Shown here: positions 7,838 to 13,385 of the stretch, piece after piece
Layout: each line of letters starts with the position of its first letter
Position numbering within the stretch: position 1 is the stretch's first letter
Origin: Patescibacteria group bacterium
GTDB taxonomy: Bacteria; Patescibacteriota; Minisyncoccia; JAHIHE01
Assembly: GCA_018896765.1 (NCBI GenBank)
Contig: JAHILZ010000048.1
Location: 1-13,493 of the forward strand
Direction: 5' to 3'
Length of the DNA stretch: 13,493 nt
The notes under the pieces: generated by a model
The model's database searches: none
What the model saw: only the letters and a program-made list of their open reading frames with translations
What the model was told of the DNA's origin: nothing
Position numbers and translations under genes: made by a program

Positions 7838-7877
7838 CCGTTTTAATACCTCCTTGATTTATTTCGGTTTTAAAGTA

Positions 7878-7906
7878 ATTATAATCAATTATTTATGGAA
7901 ACGCAA
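7878..7906 (-). promoter_or_regulatory. Promoter of the minus-strand small unit, sharing ATTATAAT with the Mur ligase promoter
   Basis: On the minus strand: -35 TTGCGT (7901-7906), a 17-bp spacer and a perfect -10 TATAAT (7878-7883). The core ATTATAAT is palindromic, so a + strand TATAAT sits at 7880-7885. Transcription from that would begin near 7892, only about 3 nt before the Mur ligase ATG at 7895, giving an essentially leaderless mRNA. The + strand -35 is poor. Confidence 0.6.
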
Positions 7907-9472
7907 GATATCATTTTTGTTTTTATTGCCGTTATTTTTATTTTTGCCGTTATCAGGCAAGTTTTATATTGGTCTTGGCTTTGGCAGCTGAAAGAATATC
8001 GTCTTGATAGAATGCGGGCGCATTTTCAGGATATTGGCGCCAAAAGCGTTTTTTTAGCTCTTATCGGATATTTACCGCTTCGCCATGGCCGAATTCCAAA
8101 ATTTACCTTAAAGTCTGCTTTGATAATTTTTTTTTCATTTCTAGCGGGTATCGCGATTTTACTTTTGGCAATTCAAAACTTTTTGCCGTCCGCTTTTTCT
8201 GATTTTTCGGAAATTTTATCAGATAAAAAGTTTTTTACGGAAAATAAATTTTTATTCATTTTTTTGATTATCGGGTATTTGGCGATGACAATAATTGTTT
8301 TTTGCTTTGTAGCCGTTTTAAACGGCGCGAGCGCGATTTTCAAAAAGCGAACGATTAATAAAGCCAGAGTGAAGATGGCTAAATTTCCGAATTTGAAAGT
8401 AATCGGCATTACCGGAAGCTACGGCAAGTCCACGACCAAGGAAATTTTGGCGGAAATTTTGTCAAAAAAATTTAAAACACTGAAAACTCCGGCTAATATT
8501 AATACGGCGATCGGCATAGCGCAATTGATTTTAGACAAACTTGACGAAAGTTATGAAATATTTGTCGTGGAAATGGGCGCGTATAAAATCGGAGAAATCA
8601 GGGAAATTTGCGAGATAGTTAAGCCAAAAATAGGAATTATTACCGGAATAAACGAACAGCATCTTGCTTTGTTCGGAAGTCTTAAAAATACCGTTAAGGC
8701 GAAGTTTGAACTTTTTGATTGTTTGACGGAAAACGGCTTGGCCATTTTAAATATTGGCGATAAAAATGTCCAAGCGGGCTTGGAAGAAAGAAAAGACGCG
8801 AAAGCAAGCGCAAAATTATATTCAGTGGACGCAAAATCCGATGTGTACGCGACAGATATCGCGATTAAAAGCCAAAGCGTGTATTTTAAATTGATTTCCG
8901 GGGTGGATATTTTTGAGTTTAAAGTTAATTTGGCCGGCAAGCATAATATTTCAAATGCTTTGGCGGCGATCATTGCCGCTAATCAAGTCGGCATTGGTTG
9001 GGAGGAAATTTCTCGGATTTTACAGAGAATAAGGCAATTATCTCATGCTCTTAAGATTTCTCCGGGTCCGAATGGTTCTGATTTATTCGATGATACGTAT
9101 AATTCCAATCCCGATGGAGTTTTGGCGGATCTTGATTATTTAAAAAATCAAAAAGGCAGAAAAGTCGTTGTTATGTCTTCGCTTATTGAATTAGGATCCG
9201 CCGGAAACCAAGTCCATAAAAAAATAGGCAAAGAAATTTCCAAAATTGCCAGGCGATTGATTTTTTTAGATAAATATTATTTTAGCGATATTGAAAGTGG
9301 AATAAAAGAAAACGATGATTCGGGCATTGAGATAAAATACGGCAAAAATCCTAAAAACGCGGCTGAGTACATGAAGGAAGAGCTTAGGTCGGGAGATAAG
9401 GTTTTATTCATAGGCCGCAAGGCGGGAAAAGTTTTGGAGCTATTAACCCGTTCGACAAAAGCTCAGGGTTAA
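7895..9472 (+). CDS. Membrane-anchored MurF-type Mur ligase
   Basis: Mur ligases join amino acids to the peptidoglycan stem using ATP. This 525-aa protein has the central ATPase domain with P-loop GITGSYGKSTTK (171-182, K178), the TGINEQHLALFGS segment typical of MurF, a KAKFELF lysine motif, and the MurF-like C-terminal DDTYNSNPDG (D399 onward). In place of the normal MurF UDP-binding N-terminal domain there are about three transmembrane helices (about 5-24, 74-95 and 119-144). The catalytic half therefore looks like MurF (D-Ala-D-Ala addition), but the substrate must be presented at the membrane, so lipid-linked or otherwise altered substrates are possible. The first helix begins at residue 5, supporting this ATG. 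The 3' end runs into an inverted repeat that supplies the last residues (about LTRSTKAQG). The aminotransferase gene starts 34 bp downstream. Confidence 0.85.
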   Translation: METQDIIFVFIAVIFIFAVIRQVLYWSWLWQLKEYRLDRMRAHFQDIGAKSVFLALIGYLPLRHGRIPKFTLKSALIIFFSFLAGIAILLLAIQNFLPSAFSDFSEILSDKKFFTENKFLFIFLIIGYLAMTIIVFCFVAVLNGASAIFKKRTINKARVKMAKFPNLKVIGITGSYGKSTTKEILAEILSKKFKTLKTPANINTAIGIAQLILDKLDESYEIFVVEMGAYKIGEIREICEIVKPKIGIITGINEQHLALFGSLKNTVKAKFELFDCLTENGLAILNIGDKNVQAGLEERKDAKASAKLYSVDAKSDVYATDIAIKSQSVYFKLISGVDIFEFKVNLAGKHNISNALAAIIAANQVGIGWEEISRILQRIRQLSHALKISPGPNGSDLFDDTYNSNPDGVLADLDYLKNQKGRKVVVMSSLIELGSAGNQVHKKIGKEISKIARRLIFLDKYYFSDIESGIKENDDSGIEIKYGKNPKNAAEYMKEELRSGDKVLFIGRKAGKVLELLTRSTKAQG

Positions 9473-9490
9473 TAGTGAGTGGAATCGAAC
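9440..9490. repeat. Nested inverted repeat spanning the Mur ligase stop codon
   Basis: CTATTAACCC (9440-9449) and GGGTTAATAG (9466-9475) are a perfect 10-bp inverted pair. An alternative fold pairs GTTCGA (9450-9455) with TCGAAC (9485-9490), plus CTCA (9462-9465) with TGAG (9476-9479). The TTCGACAAAAGCTCAGGG core resembles dispersed palindromic repeats seen in many bacterial genomes (from memory). It supplies the stop codon and the last residues of the ligase, and could act as a terminator or mRNA 3' structure. Confidence 0.65.
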
Positions 9491-9506
9491 CATTAACAAA
9501 TAAATT

Positions 9507-10937
9507 ATGTCAATGTTTTCTTATTTTAAACCTATTTCCACCGCGCTTTTGCCGAATGCCGAATTGGATGATATTAAAATTGTTTTAAAATTATTTTTGC
9601 CGTGGAATTGGAGCAAGTGGCAAGAGGGGAAAGAAATTGGCGAGCTGGAAAATAAATTTAAGGAATATTTTGGCGTAAAGCATGCTATCAGTTTTTCTTC
9701 CGGCAGAGCCGGGTTATACGCGATTTTGAAGAGTTTAATATTACAATATCCAATATCCAATATCCAATATCCGGAGGTAATTGCTCAAGCTTTCACCACC
9801 ATCGCTATTCCTAATGCCATAAAACAGGCAGGATTTAAAACGGTATATATTGATATTAAAGAAGATACATACAATATTGATCCTGATAAAATTGAAGAAA
9901 AAATTACGGCAAATACGAAAGCGATAATTGTTCAGCATACTTTCGGCGTTCCAGCTGAAATGGATAAAATTTTAGCGCTTTGCAAAAAGCATAATTTGTT
10001 GCTGATTGAGGATTGCGCTCATTCGCTTGGCGCGGAATTCGGCGGAAAAAAAGCCGGGACATTCGGCGGCGCGGCGTTTTTTAGTTTTGGGCGCGATAAA
10101 ATAATTTCTTCAACTAGCGGAGGAATGGTAATAACTAGCGATAATGTCTTAGCGGACGAAATAAAAAAATTTCAGAGCATCCTGGAATTCCCGTCGAAAA
10201 AATGGATATTGCAACAATTAGCGCACCCGCTGGTATTCTGGTTTTCATTGCCAATTTATTATTTTTTTAATATTGGCAAGCTAAAAATATTTTTAGCGCA
10301 AAAACTCGGCATAATTTCTCGCGCTTACAGTGAAGCGGAAAAAAAAGGAATTGGAAATATGAGAGGATATAGATTGCCGAATGCGTTAGCTGTTTTAGCG
10401 CTCAATCAATTTAAAAAATTGGAACGATTTAATAATCATCGCCGAAAAATCGCGGAGATTTATGATAAATCTTTCCACTATGATAATATGAATTATCATA
10501 GTGGAATAGACATTGGCAAAACAGATAAAAATTCTTTTTACTATCATACTCTAGAGTATGATAGTAAAGCGATGTATCTTAAAAATGAGCAAAAAATATC
10601 TCACTTTGGTAATTGGGATAATCAAAGTGAGATAAAATTGCCGCTAAATATACAAAAAAACAAATCAGTTTTTTTGTATTATACCATTCAAGTTGAGCGC
10701 CGCGATGAATTATTGAAATTTGCCGCTAAAAAGCATATAATTCTAGGGGATTGGTTTCCCGGGGCGTTGGGGCCTAAAGGGGTTAATGAAGAAAAATTCG
10801 GTTATAAAAAAGGCGCTTGCCCGATTGCGGAGCGCGTTGGATTAAAATCGCTTAATTTGCCGACGAATATAAGGACGAGCGAAAAAGATGCGAAAAAAGC
10901 GGCGGATTTAATTAAGAAATTTTTAAACAAAAAATAA
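9507..10937 (+). CDS. DegT/DnrJ/EryC1/StrS-family PLP aminotransferase with three hairpin-encoded repeats
   Basis: Enzymes of this family transfer an amino group to keto-sugars (usually nucleotide-linked) using pyridoxal phosphate. The 476-aa product (the family is usually about 370-420 aa) shows HAISFSSGRAGLYAIL near the N-terminus, the PLP-pyridine aspartate D169 in IEDCAHSLGA, and the Schiff-base lysine K198 in SFGRDKIISSTSGG. The C-terminal domain includes GDWFPGALGP. Excess length comes from an insertion at about residues 323-385, built of three 21-residue repeats each encoded by a DNA hairpin; a fourth inverted repeat follows. A heptamer array (9745-9772) adds another small insertion (YPISNIQYP). 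The active-site half is intact, so it is probably functional. The substrate is unknown; its cell-wall neighbours suggest an envelope amino-sugar. There is no SD before the ATG. Confidence 0.88.
   Translation: MSMFSYFKPISTALLPNAELDDIKIVLKLFLPWNWSKWQEGKEIGELENKFKEYFGVKHAISFSSGRAGLYAILKSLILQYPISNIQYPEVIAQAFTTIAIPNAIKQAGFKTVYIDIKEDTYNIDPDKIEEKITANTKAIIVQHTFGVPAEMDKILALCKKHNLLLIEDCAHSLGAEFGGKKAGTFGGAAFFSFGRDKIISSTSGGMVITSDNVLADEIKKFQSILEFPSKKWILQQLAHPLVFWFSLPIYYFFNIGKLKIFLAQKLGIISRAYSEAEKKGIGNMRGYRLPNALAVLALNQFKKLERFNNHRRKIAEIYDKSFHYDNMNYHSGIDIGKTDKNSFYYHTLEYDSKAMYLKNEQKISHFGNWDNQSEIKLPLNIQKNKSVFLYYTIQVERRDELLKFAAKKHIILGDWFPGALGPKGVNEEKFGYKKGACPIAERVGLKSLNLPTNIRTSEKDAKKAADLIKKFLNKK
9745..9772. repeat. 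In-gene heptamer array, four exact AATATCC units
   Basis: Four perfect tandem copies of AATATCC (28 bp) lie inside the aminotransferase gene and encode QYPISNIQYP in the loop before the VIAQAFTT strand. Because 28 is not a multiple of 3, gain or loss of one unit would shift the reading frame. Confidence 0.85.
10473..10506. repeat. Coding hairpin A (first 63-bp unit)
   Basis: TTCCACTATGATAAT (10473-10487) pairs perfectly with ATTATCATAGTGGAA (10492-10506) around the loop ATGA. It encodes FHYDNMNYHSG (residues 323-333). The unit repeats 63 bp later. Confidence 0.9.
10537..10568. repeat. Coding hairpin B (second 63-bp unit)
   Basis: A perfect 32-bp palindrome with no loop, left arm TTTACTATCATACTCT. 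Its centre is exactly 63 bp (21 codons) after that of hairpin A, in the same codon phase. It encodes YYHTLEYDSK. Confidence 0.9.
10597..10634. repeat. Coding hairpin C (third 63-bp unit)
   Basis: TATCTCACTTTG (10597-10608) pairs perfectly with CAAAGTGAGATA (10623-10634). With one G-T pair and one A-A mismatch the stem extends to a 4-nt TGGG loop. Its centre lies exactly 63 bp after that of hairpin B. It encodes ISHFGNWDNQSEI. Confidence 0.9.
10650..10679. repeat. Fourth inverted repeat in the aminotransferase gene
   Basis: ATACAAAAAAAC (10650-10661) pairs with GTTTTTTTGTAT (10668-10679) around AAATCA. Its centre is 49 bp, not 63, after hairpin C. It lies in sequence that still reads like the normal family (NIQKNKSVFLYY), so it may be a chance or unrelated repeat. 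Confidence 0.6.
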
Positions 10938-10939
10938 AT

Positions 10940-10964
10940 AAAGCGAAAGCATAGCTTTCGCTTT
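10940..10964 (-). terminator. Intrinsic terminator of the 46-aa minus-strand gene
   Basis: A perfect 11-bp stem (AAAGCGAAAGC/GCTTTCGCTTT) with a 3-nt loop. On the minus strand a run reading TATTTATTTTTTG follows directly. It overlaps the TAA of the small gene and lies 2 bp past the aminotransferase stop (10937). The + strand side has no T-run, so this is primarily a minus-strand terminator. Confidence 0.8.
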
Positions 10965-11103
10965 ACCTCAATATCTGCAATAATGCAGTTGAGTGAGGCG
11001 ATTTGCTCCATTCGGGATATGCTGAGGATTGCCATTGACGCAGGAATTGCTGGTTTGCCGGAGCTACTTTTCGAGGGTTAACGGGCGGGATTATACTCAC
11101 CAT
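10963..11103 (-). CDS. Small basic hypothetical protein, 46 aa
   Basis: Not recognised. On the minus strand a perfect AGGAGGT (AGGAGG at 11113-11118) precedes ATG at 11103 by 9 nt. An alternative ATG at 11107 (5 nt spacing) gives only a 9-residue peptide. The 46-aa product begins MVSIIPPVNPRKVAPANQ and continues through FLRQWQSSAYPEWSKS to LLQILR. It is basic, Pro/Gln/Trp-rich and has no membrane helix. Its TAA falls exactly at a strong terminator, the main argument that this frame is the real one. It is more GC-rich than the neighbouring genes. It converges with the aminotransferase and diverges from the FemX-like gene. It might be a regulatory RNA rather than a protein; a second hairpin (10967-10993) folds within its 3' end. 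Confidence 0.5.
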   Translation of the reverse strand: MVSIIPPVNPRKVAPANQQFLRQWQSSAYPEWSKSPHSTALLQILR

Positions 11104-11134
11104 ACATTTGCACCTCCTAATATTATTCTATCAG

Positions 11135-11163
11135 ATTATAAATAATCAATAACAAAATGGAAA
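11135..11163 (-). promoter_or_regulatory. Promoter of the 46-aa minus-strand gene
   Basis: On the minus strand: -10 TATAAT (11135-11140, 6 of 6), a 17-bp spacer and -35 TTTCCA (11158-11163, 4 of 6, inside the start of the FemX-like gene). On the + strand the same core offers TATAAA (11137-11142), which would start transcription about 8 nt before the FemX ATG. The layout mirrors that at 7878-7906. Confidence 0.5.
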
Positions 11164-12266
11164 TTAAAGAAATAACCGATAAAATTCAATGGGAAAATTA
11201 TGTTTGCAATCCGTCGGTTGGCAGACCGAATACTTTTTTACAATCTTGGAATTGGGGGGAGTTCAATAGATCGACGGATTGTAAAATTTGGCGATTGGGA
11301 ATTGTTGCTGATAAAGAATTGATCGGCGCGGCGCTTGTAATTAAGGTAAGCGCAAAGCGAGGCAAATTTCTTTTTTGCCCGCATGGACCAATTATCGAAA
11401 AATCCCAAATCCCAAATCCCAAATCCCAAACAAATCTAAAATTCAAAACTATAAAAATTTTAAACTGTTTGTTTGATTATCTTAATAATTTAGCAAAAAA
11501 AGAAAAAGTTGATTTTATAAGAATTTGTCCGTTAATGGAAAATACGCCGGAAAATCTGGAAATTTTTCAAAAATACGGCTTCAGAGACGCGCCTGTGCAT
11601 ATGATGCATCCGGAGATTTCGTGGCTTTTGGATATTTCCAAAACAGAGGAAGAGATTTTCAAAGGAATGAGGAAAACCACCCGCAATCTTATTCGGCGCG
11701 CGGAAAAACCTCTCGACACGGTTCAGCTTAGTTCACCGCAAGCCGCTCGGGGCAGGGAAAATGTGGAAATTATGGAAGTTAAAACGATTGAAGGAATCGA
11801 TGAATTTTATAAGCTTCACAAGCAAACCGTGGGCCGTCATGGTTTTACGCCCTTTTCCATGGATTATTTAAAAAAAGAATTTGAGGCGCTGGCGGCTGAT
11901 AATCAAATTTCTGTTTTTTTCGCCAAGCATGGCGGGGAGATTCTTTCTTCGGCAATCATTGTGTTTTATGGCGGATCCGCTTTTTATCATCATGGCGCGT
12001 CTCGGACTTCTAAAATTCCCGCGTCGTATTTACTGCTTTGGAAAATAATTCAGGAGGGAAAAATGCGCGGATGCCGGATATTTAATTTTTGGGGGATAGC
12101 GCCAGCGGACAAACCGAAGCATCCATGGGCGGGATTGACTCTTTTTAAAACCGGTTTTGGCGGGTACAAAGAAGAATATTTGCATTGCCAAGATTTGCCG
12201 ATCTCGTTAAAATATTGGTTGAATTGGATGGTGGAAAAAATAAGACGATGGAAAAGGGGGTATTAA
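11157..12266 (+). CDS. FemAB/FemX-type peptidoglycan bridge aminoacyltransferase
   Basis: Fem-family enzymes use aminoacyl-tRNA to add residues to the lipid II stem peptide on the inner membrane face. The 369-aa product has the two GNAT-like halves: an N-terminal part with QSWNWGEFNRST and KFLFCPHGPIIE, then the MRKTTRNLIRRAEK helix, and a C-terminal part with FYGGSAFYHHGAS, FNFWGIAPAD and GLTLFKTGFGGYKEEY, which is the typical family ending. Two segments look inserted: a heptamer array plus AT-rich tail (11403-11450, encoding SQIPNPKSQTNLKFK) and a GC-richer stretch at about 11711-11758 (PLDTVQLSSPQAARGR). Acceptor and amino acid cannot be told from the sequence. It may have a nearly leaderless mRNA and has no SD. 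Its place beside the Mur ligase supports a cell-wall role. Confidence 0.88.
   Translation: MEIKEITDKIQWENYVCNPSVGRPNTFLQSWNWGEFNRSTDCKIWRLGIVADKELIGAALVIKVSAKRGKFLFCPHGPIIEKSQIPNPKSQTNLKFKTIKILNCLFDYLNNLAKKEKVDFIRICPLMENTPENLEIFQKYGFRDAPVHMMHPEISWLLDISKTEEEIFKGMRKTTRNLIRRAEKPLDTVQLSSPQAARGRENVEIMEVKTIEGIDEFYKLHKQTVGRHGFTPFSMDYLKKEFEALAADNQISVFFAKHGGEILSSAIIVFYGGSAFYHHGASRTSKIPASYLLLWKIIQEGKMRGCRIFNFWGIAPADKPKHPWAGLTLFKTGFGGYKEEYLHCQDLPISLKYWLNWMVEKIRRWKRGY
11403..11430. repeat. In-gene heptamer array, four exact TCCCAAA units
   Basis: Four perfect tandem copies of TCCCAAA (28 bp) start at codon 83 of the FemX-like gene and encode SQIPNPKSQ. A degenerate 7-bp A/T-rich tail follows (CAAATCT, AAAATTC, AAAACTA). 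Copy-number change by one would shift the frame. Confidence 0.85.
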
Positions 12267-12289
12267 GGATAACTCACAAATTTCTTTTT

Positions 12290-12395
12290 TGTCATTGCGA
12301 GGAGACCTGCAGGGCGACGCGGCAATCTTAATTCTCGCATATTGAACAAGAGATTGCTTCACTTTTTGTCTGCTGACAAAACGCTCGCAATGACA
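12290..12395. repeat. 106-bp palindromic dispersed repeat (GTCATTGCGAG type)
   Basis: Perfect 12-bp terminal inverted repeats TGTCATTGCGAG (12290-12301) and CTCGCAATGACA (12384-12395), with an inner pair GCAATCT (12322-12328)/AGATTGC (12351-12357). No ORF lies inside. Very similar GTCATTGCGAG...GCAATCT elements are familiar from many unrelated bacterial genomes (from memory), where they behave like small non-autonomous repeats. It fills the gap between the FemX-like and FtsQ-like genes and could fold as a large hairpin in the transcript. Confidence 0.8.
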
Positions 12396-12433
12396 GAAGC
12401 GCCATAACTTTATTTTTTATTTAAAATAAAAGT

Positions 12434-13354
12434 ATGTTTCGAAGGCGATCATCCAGCCAAAATTATTATTCAAATCGCGGAAACGAACGGCGGAGCCGTC
12501 GGGCGCTTAGCGGCAAACTTAATGCTATAAAAAATTTTGCCATTAAAATGTCCGTCGTTTTTCTGTTTGGCGGGATGCTTTACGCGATTTTGTTTACGCC
12601 GGTTTTAGCGGTAAAAAATGTTATTATTGAAGGCAATAAAGCCATAAGCGGCGGCGAAATTAAGGAAATAATCATATCGCTTGCCGAACGGAAAATTTTT
12701 AAAATATTTAATAATAATCTTTTGCTGATTAATCCGTCTGACATGGAAAGCGCTATTATAGATCGATTTGGCAATATTGATACCGTTAGAGTTGAAAAAA
12801 AATTTCCTCAAACCATCAAGGTTGCTATTAAAGAAAAACCGGCGGATATTTCTTGGTGCAATAAAATAATAATTGAAAAAATTACAAATGAAAAAAATGT
12901 TTCTGGCGATGAGGTTCCGGCGTCTGAGATTCCGCAATGCTATTTAAGCGATGAAGACGGAATGATTTATGAAAAAATAGGCGATAATATAGCTCGTGAT
13001 TCCATAAAAGTTTTTCGAGACGAACCGATTGAAATAGGGCTTAAAATCAGCGATGAAAATTTGAAAAATTTTATTCGAAAAATTTTCTATGATTTTAGCG
13101 GTAAAACCGGATTAAGCTTGGATTATCTCTATATTCTTCCGCCCGCCTCAAGGGAATTGCATCTTGCGACTCAAGATGATTTGAAAATTTATTTTGACTT
13201 AAATCGCGGCGCCGACGAGCAGATTAGCGACTTAAGCGCGTTTATAAAAAATGAATTAAAAGAAAATGATAATAAAAGCATAGACTATGATTATATTGAT
13301 TTAAGAATTATTGATAGGATTATTGTAAAACCTAAAAATAAGATTAAAAATTAA
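12434..13354 (+). CDS. ftsQ: FtsQ/DivIB-like cell division protein
   Basis: FtsQ/DivIB is a bitopic divisome protein that recruits and regulates septal wall synthesis. The 306-aa product has a long Arg/Ser/Asn-rich cytoplasmic tail (1-30), one transmembrane helix at about 36-59, and an extracytoplasmic POTRA domain (about 60-137) beginning VKNVIIEGNKAISGGEI and including FPQTIKVAIKEKPADISW, which is the characteristic POTRA-to-beta junction. The beta domain follows. An insertion-like hydrophilic loop (about 145-165, with Cys at 142 and about 168) may form a disulfide, which is an inference. The ATG gives the full basic tail; an AT-rich imperfect hairpin lies just upstream and there is no SD. 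No other division genes are in the window. Confidence 0.85.
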   Translation: MFRRRSSSQNYYSNRGNERRSRRALSGKLNAIKNFAIKMSVVFLFGGMLYAILFTPVLAVKNVIIEGNKAISGGEIKEIIISLAERKIFKIFNNNLLLINPSDMESAIIDRFGNIDTVRVEKKFPQTIKVAIKEKPADISWCNKIIIEKITNEKNVSGDEVPASEIPQCYLSDEDGMIYEKIGDNIARDSIKVFRDEPIEIGLKISDENLKNFIRKIFYDFSGKTGLSLDYLYILPPASRELHLATQDDLKIYFDLNRGADEQISDLSAFIKNELKENDNKSIDYDYIDLRIIDRIIVKPKNKIKN

Positions 13355-13356
13355 AT

Positions 13357-13385
13357 TTGACTTGTATATTTGAATATGCTAATCT
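13357..13385 (+). promoter_or_regulatory. Possible promoter after ftsQ
   Basis: TTGACT (13357-13362, 5 of 6), a 17-bp spacer and TAATCT (13380-13385, 3 of 6) preceded by TG-N (extended -10 form). It starts 3 bp after the ftsQ stop. If used, transcription would begin near 13392 and reach the terminator about 100 nt later. Confidence 0.4.

Noticed and set aside
9476..9496. Minus-strand GGTTCGATTCC resembling a tRNA T-arm
   Set aside because: The T-stem does not pair fully, and no acceptor stem, anticodon arm or D-arm can be assembled. It is explained by the inverted repeat at 9440-9490.
10473..10679. CRISPR array
   Set aside because: The repeats are coding, diverged and self-complementary, with no identical direct repeats separated by unique spacers, and no cas genes nearby.
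10802..11035. 77-codon minus-strand frame across the aminotransferase 3' end
   Set aside because: It reads through the strong minus-strand terminator and into the aminotransferase. The 46-aa frame, with its own SD and a stop at the terminator, fits better.
12605..12937. 110-codon minus-strand frame inside ftsQ
   Set aside because: It is antisense to a recognisable POTRA domain and has no initiation signals.
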